The position numbers were made by a program, and so were the translations under genes. Source: Billgrantia lactosivorans (GTDB taxonomy: Bacteria > Pseudomonadota > Gammaproteobacteria > Pseudomonadales > Halomonadaceae). From it: a stretch of 64,000 bases of DNA. Numbering within the stretch: the stretch's first letter is position 1; every line of letters begins with the position of its first letter. Below the pieces are notes generated by a model that saw nothing but the letters and a program-made list of their open reading frames with translations, searched no databases and was not told the DNA's origin. Below, in pieces: positions 32,062 through 44,768 of the stretch. The stretch lies in the NCBI RefSeq assembly GCF_003254665.1, contig NZ_QHGY01000002.1, forward strand, positions 169,517-233,516. Direction: 5' to 3'.

Positions 32062-35000
32062 ATGCGACTCACCTCGATTCGCCTCAGCGGCTTCAAGTCC
32101 TTCGTCGATCCGGTCACGGTGCCCTTCGACGGCAACATGACCGCCATCGTCGGCCCCAACGGCTGCGGCAAGTCGAACATCATCGACGCCGTGCGCTGGG
32201 TGATGGGCGAATCCTCGGCCAAGACCCTGCGCGGCGAATCGATGACCGACGTCATCTTCAACGGCTCCACCGCGCGCAAGCCGGTGGGGCAGGCCGCCAT
32301 CGAGCTGCGCTTCGACAACAGCGACGGCACCATGGGCGGCCCCTACGCCCAGTACGCCGAGATCGCGGTCAAGCGCCTGGTCAGCCGCGACGGCCAGTCG
32401 AGCTACTTCTTCAACGGCCAGAAGTGCCGCCGCCGCGACATCGCCGACCTCTTCCTCGGTACCGGCCTCGGGCCGCGCTCCTACGCCATCATCGGCCAGG
32501 GCATGATCTCGCGACTGATCGAGGCGCGCCCCGAGGAGCTGCGCGCGACCCTCGAGGAGGCCGCCGGCATCTCCAAGTACAAGGAGCGTCGCCGCGAGAC
32601 CGAGAACCGCATGCGCCGCACCCGCGAGAACCTCGAGCGCCTCGAGGACATCCGCGAGGAGCTCGACAAGCAGCTCGAGCGCCTGCGTCGCCAGGCCGAG
32701 GCGGCGCGGCGCTACCAGACCCTCAAGGAGGAGGAGCACCGCCTCAAGGGCGAGCTGGCGCTGCTGCGCGGCCGAGCCCTGCGCGCCCGCCAGCGCGAGG
32801 AGGAGCACCGGGTACGCGACCTGGAGACCGCCGTCGAGCGCGAGATCCTCGGCCTGCGCCAGTGCGAGACCCGCCTCGAGGAGGCGCGCGCCGACCACGA
32901 TGCGCTGGCCGAAACCCTCGAGGCGCGCCAGGCGCGCTTCTTCGAGACCAGCGGCGCCATCGCCCGCCTCGAGCAGAGCCTGGAGCACGCCCGCAGCCGC
33001 GAGGGGCAGGTCGCCCGCGACCTGGAGAGTGCCCGCCAGGAGCTGCTCGAGCTCGACCGCCTGGGCGAGCACGACCGCGAGCGGCTGGCCGGGCTCGAGG
33101 AGCGCCTCGAGACCCTGGTGCCGGAACAGGAGGCGCTCGCCGAGCAGCTCGCCGAGCTGGAGGCGATGCTGGAGGAGGCCGAGCCCGATGCCGAGGAGGC
33201 CGAGCGGGCCTTCGAAGCCTTCAGCGAAGGCTGGCGCGAGGCCAGCCGCGATGCGGAGCGCGGCCAGGACCGCCTGCGCGAACTCGAGGAGCGCCTGACG
33301 CGGCTCGAGGCCGATGCCCAGCGGCGCCGCCAGCAGCAGCAGGAACTCCCCGACCTGGCCGAGCTGCTCGCCCGGCGCGACGAACTCCAGGAGCGCCTGG
33401 CCGAGTTCGGGCTGGCCCAGGAGGAAGTCGAGGCACGCCGGGAGCGGCTCCAGGTCGACCGCGACACCGCTCGCGAGGCCGCCGCCGCGCTGGAGCGCGA
33501 ACGCGAGGAGGAGCGTGGCCGGCGCAGCAGCCTGCAGGGCGAGCTGGCCTCGCTCGAGGCGCTGATCCAGGCCGCCCTGACCGACCCCGACGAGGCCCTG
33601 ACCGAGCATCTGGCGAGCCATGATCTCGGCGCGTTGCCGCGCCTGGGGGAGGCGCTCGAGGTCGACCCCGGCTGGGAGGCCAGCGTCTCCTGGGTACTGG
33701 CGCCCTGGCTCAAGGCGCGCCTGGCGGCCCCCGACGCCTTTCGCCCGGCAAGCGCGCAGCCGCCCGCCGAACTGGGGGCGCTGTCGCCCCACCTCGAGGT
33801 GGACTTCGCCGCGCACAGCCTGGCCGCCCGGGTGCGTGGCGCCGGTGCTGCCGCGGCCTGGCTGGCCGCGATCCGCTGCGTGGAAGACGATGCGCAGGCC
33901 TGGGCCCAGCGCGGCGGCCTGGCCACGGGCGAGAGCCTGATCACCCCGCAGGGCCTGTGGCTGGGGCGCGACTGGGTGCGTCATCGCGGCCAGGGAGCCG
34001 GTCCCGATGCGCTGCTGGTCAGCCGGCGTCGCTTCGAGGAGGCGGCGGCCGAGCTCGACGCCATCGAGACCCGCCTGGCGGCGCGCGACCAGGCGATCGA
34101 GGCCGAACGCGAACGCGCCGAGCAGGCCGAGCGCGAGCTCGACACCATCCGCCAGGAGGAGCGTCGCCTGGCCGGCGAGCAGCAGCAGCTCGCCGTGCAG
34201 GACAGCGGTCTCGCCAGCCGCCTGGAGCACCTGCAGGGGCGCGCCGGTGAGCTCGCCGAGGAGCTGGCGGGGCTGGACGAGGCCCGCGAGGAGGCGCGGC
34301 TGGCCATTGAGGCGGCGCGCGAGAAATGGCAGCAGGCCATGGCGCGGCTGGAGGAGGGCGCCGAGCAGCGCGAGCGCCTGGAGCGGGCGCGCAGCGATGC
34401 CCGCGAGCGCCTGGCCGCCCTGCGCGCCCGGCAGCGGCCGTTGAACGAGCGAGTGCAGCAGCTGGCGCTGGAGCGGCAGCGGCTCAGCACCGAGCGTGCC
34501 GGCCTGGCCGAGCAGCAGGGACGCGGCGCCGATGCCCGCGAGCGCCTGCAGGCGCGCTGCGAGGAGCTGGCCGAGACCCTCGAGCAGCTGCGTGAGCCCG
34601 ACGAGGAGCAGCGCGAGAAGCTCGACGAGCTGCTGCACCGCCGCGAGGGCGACGAGCGCTCGCTCAACGAGGCCAAGGCGCGAGCGGCCGAGCTGGTGGA
34701 GCGGCTGCGCGAGGACGAGCTGGCGCGGCAGGGCCACGAGCGCAATCTCGAGGGAATCCGCGAACGCCTGCAGGAGGCGCGCATGCAGGTGCAGGCCCTG
34801 GCACTCAAGGCCGAGACCCAGGACGAGCAGCTCGCCGAGCTGGGCCACCAGGCCGCGGCACTGGAGGAGCACCTCGACCCCAATGCCACCGAGTCGGCCT
34901 GGCAGACCCGCCTGGAGGAGGTCGGCGAGCGCATCCGCCGGCTGGGGGCGATCAACCTGGCGGCCATCGAGGAGTACGACCAGCAGGCCGAGCGGCGCGA

Positions 35001-35556
35001 CTACCTCGAGGCCCAGCAGGCCGAGCTGAACGAGGCGCTGGAGACGCTGGAGCGGGCGATACGACGCATCGACCAGGAGACCCGCACCCGTTTCCGCGAC
35101 ACCTTCGAGCGAGTCAACCAGGGCCTGCAGTCACTTTTTCCCCGGGTCTTCGGCGGTGGAACCGCGTGGTTGACGCTGACCGGCGAGGATTTGCTCGACA
35201 CCGGGGTCGCCATCATGGCGCGACCTCCCGGAAAGAAGAACAGCACCATTCATCTCCTCTCCGGTGGGGAAAAGGCATTGACCGCCCTGTCGCTCGTCTT
35301 CGCCATCTTCCAACTCAATCCGGCGCCTTTCTGCATGCTCGACGAAGTCGATGCACCACTCGATGATGCCAATGTCGGACGCTATGCCAAACTGGTGAAG
35401 GACATGTCCGAGTCTGTCCAGTTCATCTATATCACCCATAACAAGATCGCCATGGAGGCCGCCGAAAGACTCATGGGGGTGACCATGCAGGAACCCGGCG
35501 TCTCGCGACTGGTGGCCGTCGGGGTAGAAGAGGCGGCGGCGCTGGCCGAGGCTTGA
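32062..35556 (+). CDS. smc: Chromosome partition ATPase SMC
   Basis: The 1164-residue protein has the full SMC layout: Walker A GPNGCGKSN near residue 32, a long coiled coil rich in Glu, Arg and Leu, a hinge at about 510-640, a second coiled coil, and the C-terminal head with LSGGEKALTALSL and Walker B FCMLDEVDAPLDD. It compacts and separates chromosomes with ScpAB. It starts 5 bases after ccmI, so it may be read through from that operon. Strong GAG/CGC codon bias in the coiled coils opens long meaningless frames on the other strand. Confidence 0.97.
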   Translation: MRLTSIRLSGFKSFVDPVTVPFDGNMTAIVGPNGCGKSNIIDAVRWVMGESSAKTLRGESMTDVIFNGSTARKPVGQAAIELRFDNSDGTMGGPYAQYAEIAVKRLVSRDGQSSYFFNGQKCRRRDIADLFLGTGLGPRSYAIIGQGMISRLIEARPEELRATLEEAAGISKYKERRRETENRMRRTRENLERLEDIREELDKQLERLRRQAEAARRYQTLKEEEHRLKGELALLRGRALRARQREEEHRVRDLETAVEREILGLRQCETRLEEARADHDALAETLEARQARFFETSGAIARLEQSLEHARSREGQVARDLESARQELLELDRLGEHDRERLAGLEERLETLVPEQEALAEQLAELEAMLEEAEPDAEEAERAFEAFSEGWREASRDAERGQDRLRELEERLTRLEADAQRRRQQQQELPDLAELLARRDELQERLAEFGLAQEEVEARRERLQVDRDTAREAAAALEREREEERGRRSSLQGELASLEALIQAALTDPDEALTEHLASHDLGALPRLGEALEVDPGWEASVSWVLAPWLKARLAAPDAFRPASAQPPAELGALSPHLEVDFAAHSLAARVRGAGAAAAWLAAIRCVEDDAQAWAQRGGLATGESLITPQGLWLGRDWVRHRGQGAGPDALLVSRRRFEEAAAELDAIETRLAARDQAIEAERERAEQAERELDTIRQEERRLAGEQQQLAVQDSGLASRLEHLQGRAGELAEELAGLDEAREEARLAIEAAREKWQQAMARLEEGAEQRERLERARSDARERLAALRARQRPLNERVQQLALERQRLSTERAGLAEQQGRGADARERLQARCEELAETLEQLREPDEEQREKLDELLHRREGDERSLNEAKARAAELVERLREDELARQGHERNLEGIRERLQEARMQVQALALKAETQDEQLAELGHQAAALEEHLDPNATESAWQTRLEEVGERIRRLGAINLAAIEEYDQQAERRDYLEAQQAELNEALETLERAIRRIDQETRTRFRDTFERVNQGLQSLFPRVFGGGTAWLTLTGEDLLDTGVAIMARPPGKKNSTIHLLSGGEKALTALSLVFAIFQLNPAPFCMLDEVDAPLDDANVGRYAKLVKDMSESVQFIYITHNKIAMEAAERLMGVTMQEPGVSRLVAVGVEEAAALAEA

Positions 35557-35782
35557 AAAGGGCTTGCAAGCGAGCGTCAAACGCGATATCAGAGAGCACA
35601 TCACGGTCATACCGCAGATTAAAAAAGCGAATTGACAGGGAAAGGCGCAGGGTCGATGAGACTCTCGAGCGATAATGCCGGGGCTTGACAAACAAAAAAA
35701 GTGGCCCTTTTTCCGGCAATCGCGCTATGCTGTTGTCGAACATCCATCCGGCATGGCGCCCTAGTGATAGGCAAGACGACCC

Positions 35783-37405
35783 ATGGAACTTAGAGAATGG
35801 CTGATCATTCTGGGGCTGGCCCTGGTGACGCTCATCGTGATCGATGGGGTACGTCGCCTCAAGCGCCAGCGCCGTGTGCCCCGCCTGGACCAGGTAGGGG
35901 ATAACAACAACCAAGGCAATGGCCAGGCAGCGGCCGACGGCGATGAGAACTGGGAACTGCCCAACGGCGGCGCCCGTGTCGTCAGGCCCGCCAGCTATAC
36001 CCAGGTGCAGACGAAGCCCAAGCTCGAACGCCAGGAGCATCCCGGGCCTTCGCGCGTGCTGGCCGGTCTGAAGAGCACCGCTGCCCCGCCCGGGCCGCCG
36101 TCGAGTTCGGACGCCGCCGCGGCAACGCGCCCGGCGGCTTCTGCCATGCCGGAAGAAGCCTCCGCGCCCGAACCCGCGGCAGCGGGCGCCAGCACCGCTG
36201 GCAGCCACGACGAGCATAAAGAGAAGGCGCCCAGCGTGGCCGCCCGAGCCGAGGCGCCGGCCGCCAAGCCGGAGCCGGCCGCGCGCGTCGAGCCGGAGGT
36301 CGCCCTCGACGAGGGTGTGACCGCAAGCGCAGCCGAGCAACCGGCGCCCGCCGCGCAGGCGCGGGACGCGCAGCAGGGGCGTCATGAGCCGACCCTCTCC
36401 GCCCTGGACGACGAGGCCACGCTCGACGAGTCAGAGCCGCTCGCCGCCGATCCCTCTGACCACGACCCCCACCACGACGAGGACGAGCGCTATCGGCTGG
36501 TCGACCTCGAAGGCATGGGCGATTCGCTCAAGAACGGCTCGCGCCGCATGGGCGAGTCGGTCCAGCGATTCGGCCTCTCCCTCCACCAGCGCATGGCCAG
36601 GCGCCGCGAGCAGAAGCGCGAGGAGAAGGCACGCCGCGAGCAGGCGCGGGCCGAGAAGGCCGCCCGCGACGCCCAGCAGCGCCGCGAGGCCGCCGAGGCC
36701 CAGGCCGCCAGGGAGGCCGAGCGCCGGCGCCTGGAAGCCGAGGCCATCGAGCAGGCCGATGACGACGATCCGCTGTTCGCGCCTCCCCGCGTGCGCGGTG
36801 CGGCAGAGCCGCCGCGCTCGGCCTATGCCGGGCCTGAGGCCTCCGAGGGCGAGCCGGCCGAAGCCCTCGGCGACGACGACGTGGTGCGCGCCCACCCGAC
36901 GCTGGCGCGGGCGCTGCGTCACAACGTCAATGCCGAACGCGCCCGCGATACCCTGAGCCAGGCCGACGAGATCATCGTCATCAGCGTGCTGTCGCGCGAT
37001 GCGGAGGGCTTCTCCGGCGAGGCGCTGCTCAACCTGATGCTGGCCTGCGGCCTGCGCTACAGCAGCGACATGGGCATCTTCCACCGCTTCGAGACCGAGG
37101 ACCCCGACAGCGAGCTGCAGTTCTCGATGGTCAACGTGCTCAAGCCGGGCACCTTCCCGATCGAGGCGATGGACGAGTTCCGCACGCCGGGCATCACCCT
37201 GCTGATGCCGCTGCCCGGGGCGCTGGACACCGCCGCCGCCTTCGAGGCGATGGTCGAGACCGCCATGGTCATCGTGCGCAACCTCGGCGGTGAGCTGAAG
37301 GACGAGAACCGCAGCGTGATGACCGCGCAGACGGTGGAGTTCGCCCGCCAGCGCGTGCAGGAGTTCGAGCGCCGCAATCGCCTCAATCGCTACCAGGTGA
37401 ACTGA
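35783..37405 (+). CDS. zipA: Cell division protein ZipA
   Basis: The 540-residue protein has one N-terminal membrane helix (WLIILGLALVTLIVIDGVRRL), a very long Pro/Ala/Glu-rich linker with a charged coiled segment (about 255-330), and the C-terminal ZipA domain (about 400-535, with LMLACGLRYSSDMGIFHRF and GEL motifs) that binds the FtsZ tail. It tethers the Z ring. The protein is much longer than E. coli ZipA (328) because of the linker. The smc-zipA-ligA order is common in gammaproteobacteria. Confidence 0.95.
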   Translation: MELREWLIILGLALVTLIVIDGVRRLKRQRRVPRLDQVGDNNNQGNGQAAADGDENWELPNGGARVVRPASYTQVQTKPKLERQEHPGPSRVLAGLKSTAAPPGPPSSSDAAAATRPAASAMPEEASAPEPAAAGASTAGSHDEHKEKAPSVAARAEAPAAKPEPAARVEPEVALDEGVTASAAEQPAPAAQARDAQQGRHEPTLSALDDEATLDESEPLAADPSDHDPHHDEDERYRLVDLEGMGDSLKNGSRRMGESVQRFGLSLHQRMARRREQKREEKARREQARAEKAARDAQQRREAAEAQAAREAERRRLEAEAIEQADDDDPLFAPPRVRGAAEPPRSAYAGPEASEGEPAEALGDDDVVRAHPTLARALRHNVNAERARDTLSQADEIIVISVLSRDAEGFSGEALLNLMLACGLRYSSDMGIFHRFETEDPDSELQFSMVNVLKPGTFPIEAMDEFRTPGITLLMPLPGALDTAAAFEAMVETAMVIVRNLGGELKDENRSVMTAQTVEFARQRVQEFERRNRLNRYQVN

Positions 37406-37434
37406 CGCCTGACCGCGTGCCATGCCGCACCCGT

Positions 37435-37466
37435 CGACAACCCCGTGAGCGATCACGGGGTTGTCG
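37435..37466 (+). terminator. Terminator between zipA and ligA
   Basis: A perfect 14-bp stem, CGACAACCCCGTGA pairing with TCACGGGGTTGTCG across GCGA, is followed by TGTT. It lies 29 bases after the zipA stop. Confidence 0.8.
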
Positions 37467-37472
37467 TGTTGA

Positions 37473-39832
<2,360 letters not shown>

Positions 39833-39966
39833 ACGCTGGCTCGGCTTGGCCGGGGCGGAAATCGGCGGTGATGCTGCACTGCACTACCAAAGTGCAAGTG
39901 TGCCGAAGCGGGAATGTAACGGGAAATTGACACAGGTCAGGTGCTGAGAAAGCTCAACCGGCAAGA

Positions 39967-42660
39967 ATGAGATTTTTCCCACTCTGCCGGCGGCGACCCT
40001 ACCGGGTCGGGCTCTGGCGCTCCCTGTCCCGCTCGCTGAGTATCGCAATGCTCTCCTACCTTCGCTCCCGTTTCGCTTGGTGGAAATCGCTTCAGGGGTT
40101 CGTGCTGGTGGCGATCCTCTCCGCCTCGCTGACCGTGTTCCTCGGCGTCACCCTGGTCTCCTCGCTGCTCTACGAGAACATCCTGACACGCCAGGCGGAG
40201 CAGACCTCGGAAACCCTGGCGCGGCAGAGCTTCAATGCCATGCTGCAGGTAATGCGCCAGGGCTGGAGCCGCGCGGTGATGGAGTCCTTCATCGAGGAGA
40301 CCAAACGCCTCCACGCTGGCTCCGGCTACCGTTTCGAGTTCTATCGCGGCGAGCGGGTCTCGGAGCGCTATGGCGAGATCGACCAGCCACCCATGGACAT
40401 CGCCATCCGCTCCGCCCTGGCATCGGGCGACGAACGGGTATGGCGAGAGGCCGGCACGGTGCGCCGGGTGATGCCGCTGGTGGCCAGCTCGGAGTGCCTC
40501 TCCTGCCACCAGAACGCGGCCTCGGGGGACGTGCTGGGGGTGATCGACATCCGCCACGACATGGCGCCGATCAGCCGCGAGATGCGCCTCAACTACGTGG
40601 CCATGTTCATCGTCGCGGCGATGCTGATCCTGCTGCTGGCACTGGGCATGTCGAAGCTGTTCGCCGAGCGGATCCAGGTCACCCTCGATCAGTTCCGCCA
40701 CCGCCTGAGCGCGGTCAATTCCGTCGAGGACTTCCGCAACCTCGACGTCAGCGACACCCGGGTGCGCTTCCATGAGATCGATGTCGCCCTGCAGCAGGTC
40801 AACGCCCTGGTCTCGCGGCTGCGCAACGTGGCGGTGGACAAGGACATCCTCGAGTTCGAGATCCGCCTGCTGAGCAAGTTCATCATTACCTCCGAGGTGG
40901 TGCGCGACTGGCGCGAGTTCATCAAGGAACTGCTGGCCGACATCAACACCATCATCCAGGCGCACACCCTGGTGACGATCTTCCAGGTGGAGGACGAAGG
41001 CTACGAGCTGGAGGTGTTCTGGTACCGCGAGGTGGCCCCCGAGACCCGGGCGACCTTCGAGACGCTGCTGACCCAGTTGCTGGAACGCCGGCACGAGGAC
41101 ACCCCCGCGGGCAACATCCTCAAGGTCCACCACCACACCGTGATGAGCGAGGGCGAGGAGACGGTGAACCTCACGCCCGAGGACATCCGCCTGCAGACCA
41201 AGTCGCTGCTGCTCGAGGCGCCCAAGATCGGCGGCATCGTCGGTATCGGCGTGCAGTCGAACCTGGCCCAGGACCCGATCCGCCACATCGTCATCGACGG
41301 CATCCTGTCGACGCTGCTCAACCTGGTGGGCTCGGTCAAGGCGATCTACAAGTACACCAAGGATCTCGAGTTCTATGCCACCCGCGATCCGCTCACCAAC
41401 CTGCACAACCAGCGCATCTTCAAGGACATGCTGACCTACGAAGTGGGCCGTGCCACGCGCCACCAGGACCACTTCAGCCTGCTGATGCTCGACCTCGACA
41501 ACTTCAAGACGGTCAACGACCGTCACGGCCACGCCTTCGGCGACCAGTTCCTGCATGCCGTGGCCGACACCCTCAGCCATTCCATCCGTCCCGGCGACTT
41601 CCTGGCTCGCTACGGCGGCGACGAGTTCACCGTGATTCTGCCCGAGACCGAGGAACAGCAGGCCTACTCGGTGGCGCTGCGCATCGCCGACAACCTTTCG
41701 CGCCAGGTGCTCACGGCGCCCGACGGCAGCACGGTGCGGGCGACGACCTCGATCGGCATCGCCAGCTACCCCAACCATGCCGGCAACCCCCACGATCTCT
41801 TCCTGATGGCCGACAACATGATGTACAAGGCCAAGCGCAAGGGTAAGAACTGCGTGGCGCTGCCGGAGCAGGAAGAGGTGGCGGAAGTCTTCCGCGAGGT
41901 CGGCGAGAAGAACCAGATGGTGCTCAGCGCGCTGGAAGAGCAGCGCATCGTGCCCTATTTCCAGCCCATCGCCGACGTGCGCAGTGGCGAGGTGCACATC
42001 CACGAACTGCTGATGCGCATCCAGCTCGACGACCGCCTGGTGCCGGCCGGCGAATTCATCGACATCGCCGAAAGCATCGGGGTGATCCACAAGATGGACT
42101 ACCAGCTGATCGAGAAGGCCTTTGCCCAGATCCGCGAGCAGGGCTACAAAGGCATGCTGTTCATCAACCTGTCGCCCAAGTCGCTGATCATCGGCGAATT
42201 CATCGGCCACATTCACCAGCTGGCCATCGACTACGACATCCTGCCGGAACGCATCGTCTTCGAGCTGACCGAGCGCGAGACGGTGAGCAACCTCAAGCTG
42301 CTGGAGAAGTTCGTCCTCGACCTCAAGCTCGAGGGCTTCAACTTCGCCATCGACGATTTCGGCTCGGGCTACTCCTCGTTCCGCTACCTCAAGCAGTTCC
42401 CCATCGACGTGATCAAGATCGAGGGCGAGTTCATCCGCAACATGCTCAGCGACGAGAAGTACATGGCCTTCGTCAAGAGCATCGTCACCCTGGCCCAGAG
42501 CCTCGGCGTGAGCACCATCGCCGAGTTCATCGAGGACGAGGAGGTGCTCGAAGCCGTCAAGGGGCTGGGCATCGATTTCGGCCAGGGCTACCACCTGGGC
42601 CGGCCGGGGCCGCGCTTCGCCCGCCATCGCCAGCCGGAGCGCCTGTCCGGCAACTCCTAG
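39967..42660 (+). CDS. GGDEF/EAL protein with periplasmic CxxCH sensor domain
   Basis: The 897-residue inner-membrane protein has a first helix at about residues 37-61, a periplasmic sensor (62-205) with a c-type haem motif CLSCH at 177-181, a second helix (about 208-228), a helical/GAF-like section, an intact GGDEF at 550-554 with an RPGD inhibitory site five residues before it, and an EAL domain. The EAL motif is HELLMR (Glu680), DDFGSGYSSF is intact, and IKIEGEF replaces the usual IKIDGSF. It should make and perhaps degrade cyclic di-GMP in response to redox, NO or O2. ATG 40048 is an alternative start. Confidence 0.88.
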   Translation: MRFFPLCRRRPYRVGLWRSLSRSLSIAMLSYLRSRFAWWKSLQGFVLVAILSASLTVFLGVTLVSSLLYENILTRQAEQTSETLARQSFNAMLQVMRQGWSRAVMESFIEETKRLHAGSGYRFEFYRGERVSERYGEIDQPPMDIAIRSALASGDERVWREAGTVRRVMPLVASSECLSCHQNAASGDVLGVIDIRHDMAPISREMRLNYVAMFIVAAMLILLLALGMSKLFAERIQVTLDQFRHRLSAVNSVEDFRNLDVSDTRVRFHEIDVALQQVNALVSRLRNVAVDKDILEFEIRLLSKFIITSEVVRDWREFIKELLADINTIIQAHTLVTIFQVEDEGYELEVFWYREVAPETRATFETLLTQLLERRHEDTPAGNILKVHHHTVMSEGEETVNLTPEDIRLQTKSLLLEAPKIGGIVGIGVQSNLAQDPIRHIVIDGILSTLLNLVGSVKAIYKYTKDLEFYATRDPLTNLHNQRIFKDMLTYEVGRATRHQDHFSLLMLDLDNFKTVNDRHGHAFGDQFLHAVADTLSHSIRPGDFLARYGGDEFTVILPETEEQQAYSVALRIADNLSRQVLTAPDGSTVRATTSIGIASYPNHAGNPHDLFLMADNMMYKAKRKGKNCVALPEQEEVAEVFREVGEKNQMVLSALEEQRIVPYFQPIADVRSGEVHIHELLMRIQLDDRLVPAGEFIDIAESIGVIHKMDYQLIEKAFAQIREQGYKGMLFINLSPKSLIIGEFIGHIHQLAIDYDILPERIVFELTERETVSNLKLLEKFVLDLKLEGFNFAIDDFGSGYSSFRYLKQFPIDVIKIEGEFIRNMLSDEKYMAFVKSIVTLAQSLGVSTIAEFIEDEEVLEAVKGLGIDFGQGYHLGRPGPRFARHRQPERLSGNS

Positions 42661-44666
42661 CCGCCGCGTACGAGATCGCGGATGACCCGCCGGCCCGGGT
42701 GCAGGTGATCCACCAGCGGCCACTCCAGCGGCAGCGGTTCGTCGCAGATGCGCGAGGCGATCAGCTCGGCGCACAGCGGCGCGCTGGCCAGGCCGCGGGA
42801 ACCGTGGGCAGCGCTGATCCACAGGCCGGGGTGGTGGCGCCCCGCCAGGTCCGGCACACGGGTGGCATCCTTGGCCAGCACGGCGTAATCCTCGCGCCAG
42901 GCCTCGGCGTCGGGCACCGGGCCGGCGTAGGGCGACTTGTCGGGGCTCGCCGCACGCACGCCCACCCGGCCCGTGAGCCGCCCGGGCGCGAGCTCGGCGC
43001 CGGCCTCGCGCAGCGCCGCCACGAAATGCGGCAAACCCCGCTCCAGCTCCGCCAGGTTGGCGGCGTGGTCGGCCTCGCGCTCCGCCAGGTCGGTGTCGCC
43101 CGGGTTGAAGGTGGCGCCGAAGTTGAGCACGCCATCCGCCGGCGGGGGCACGTAGCCGCCGGCACACACCACGCGCCCCAGCGTCGGGGCGCCCTCGGGC
43201 AGCGCCAGCTGGCTGATCTGGCCGCGCACCGGCTGCAGCGGCAGCGCCGCCGTCTGGGCGAAGCGGGCGGCCTCGCTGGCGGTGGCGATCACCACCTGGT
43301 CGGCCGCGATGGATGCCCCGTCAGCCAGGGCCAGGGTCCAGCCCGCCTCACCGCCATCCAGCGCCGTCACCTCGCCGCGGCGGAAGCGCACCCCCGGGGT
43401 CCGCGCCAGGCGCACGCACAGCGCCAGCGGCCTGACCCAGGCGGCATTGGGATAATCCAGCCCCGGCCCCGCGACACGGGTCCCCGCGGCGGCGCTGGCC
43501 GCCTCGGCGTCGAGCCCGCGCACCACGCTTTCCGGCAGCGGGTGGTGGTCCAGGAAGCGTGCCTGGCGGGCCTGCTCCTTGTCGCTCAGGGCCAGCTGCA
43601 GCACGCCGGTGGGCCGCCACAGCGTCTGCTCGGGGTCGAGCTCGGCCAGCCAGCGCCGGCTATGCAGCAGGCCGGCCAGGTAGGTGCGGCTCTGCAGGTT
43701 GGCCTCCACCGCGAGCTTGACGTAGAGCGCCCCCTGCAGGTGCAGGGGGCCCAGCTCGGCGCGGTCGAAGCGATCGACCAGGGTCACCGTCACCCCGCGC
43801 CGGGCCAGGGCGGCGGCGACACTGGCGCCGGCGATGCCCGCGCCGATTACCGCCACGTGGCCGGCCGGGCGCGGCGGCGGCGGGCGGAACCAGGGCGTGC
43901 GCTGGCGACGGCTGTCGGCGGGCGGCGAGGCGATCTCGCCGGCGAGCATCTCGCGCTTGCGGCCGTAGCCCGGCACCTTGCGCCAGGCGAAGCCGGCCGC
44001 GGCCAGCCCGCGCTTGACCGCGCCGGCGCAGGTGAAGGTGGCGAAGCTCGCCCCGGGCCGCGAGCGGGCGGCCATGGCGGCGAACAGCTCGGGACGCCAC
44101 ATCTCCGGGTTCCTGGCCGGGGCGAAGCCGTCCAGGAACCAGGCGTCCACCTGGCCTTCGAGCAGCGCCAGGCGCTCGGCGGCGTCGCCATAGTGCAGGT
44201 CCAGCGTGACCCGTGCGTCGAGCCACAGCCGGTGCACGCCGGCCACCGGCTCGGGCCACTGGCGCACCAGCCGCTCGGCGCGGGGGGCCAGGTCCGGCCA
44301 CGCGGTCAGCGCCCGGGCGAGATCGTCGCGGCTGAGCGGGTAGCGTTCGGTGGAGACCAGGTGCAGCCGCGCGCCGGGCGGGGCATGGGCGTCGAAGCAG
44401 GCCCAGGCGCAGAGCATGTTGAGCCCGGTACCGAAGCCGGTCTCGGCGATCGTGAAGGGGCGGGCGCACGTCCAGGCGGCGAAGCGCCGCGGCAGGTCGT
44501 TGCCGGCGAGAAACACGTGTTCGGTTTCGGCCCGGCCGTCGTGGCGCGAGAAGTAGACGTCATCGAAGCGCGTCGACCGCGGGGCGCTCTCGCCGGTCTC
44601 GTCGCGCTGCCACTCGAGGCGCGCGGACTCGAGGCCGGCCAGCGGCGGAAGGGGGGGTAGGGACAC
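42657..44666 (-). CDS. mnmC: Bifunctional tRNA mnm5s2U34 biosynthesis enzyme
   Basis: The 669-residue protein joins an N-terminal methyltransferase (about 1-245, with FGTGLNMLCAW and DAWFLDGFAPARNPEMW) to a C-terminal FAD oxidase (VAVIGAGIAGASVAAALARRG at about 270). It completes the wobble uridine modification of several tRNAs. The start is a GTG at 44666 with GGAG 6 bases upstream. The last bases overlap the end of the convergent GGDEF/EAL gene. Confidence 0.95.
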   Translation of the reverse strand: MSLPPLPPLAGLESARLEWQRDETGESAPRSTRFDDVYFSRHDGRAETEHVFLAGNDLPRRFAAWTCARPFTIAETGFGTGLNMLCAWACFDAHAPPGARLHLVSTERYPLSRDDLARALTAWPDLAPRAERLVRQWPEPVAGVHRLWLDARVTLDLHYGDAAERLALLEGQVDAWFLDGFAPARNPEMWRPELFAAMAARSRPGASFATFTCAGAVKRGLAAAGFAWRKVPGYGRKREMLAGEIASPPADSRRQRTPWFRPPPPRPAGHVAVIGAGIAGASVAAALARRGVTVTLVDRFDRAELGPLHLQGALYVKLAVEANLQSRTYLAGLLHSRRWLAELDPEQTLWRPTGVLQLALSDKEQARQARFLDHHPLPESVVRGLDAEAASAAAGTRVAGPGLDYPNAAWVRPLALCVRLARTPGVRFRRGEVTALDGGEAGWTLALADGASIAADQVVIATASEAARFAQTAALPLQPVRGQISQLALPEGAPTLGRVVCAGGYVPPPADGVLNFGATFNPGDTDLAEREADHAANLAELERGLPHFVAALREAGAELAPGRLTGRVGVRAASPDKSPYAGPVPDAEAWREDYAVLAKDATRVPDLAGRHHPGLWISAAHGSRGLASAPLCAELIASRICDEPLPLEWPLVDHLHPGRRVIRDLVRGG

Positions 44667-44768
44667 GAACTTCTCCAGAGCCGGATGCGCTGCTCAAAAA
44701 CTGATCGATGGCGTCACCGCGGCGTGGCATGGCGCATCGGGCAAGCCATCCGCGGCGTTTCAACAGCG

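Noticed and set aside
31561..34872. Very long minus-strand open frame (1103 codons) opposite smc
   Set aside because: It is antisense to a certain gene, is rich in Leu, Ala and Gln from the GAG/CTC codon bias of the coiled coils, and has no domain, start or ribosome site.
39937..43167. Minus-strand frame of 1076 codons opposite the GGDEF/EAL gene
   Set aside because: It is a shadow of that gene and of mnmC in another frame; the composition (His, Asp, Gln-rich) is typical of antisense translation in GC-rich DNA.
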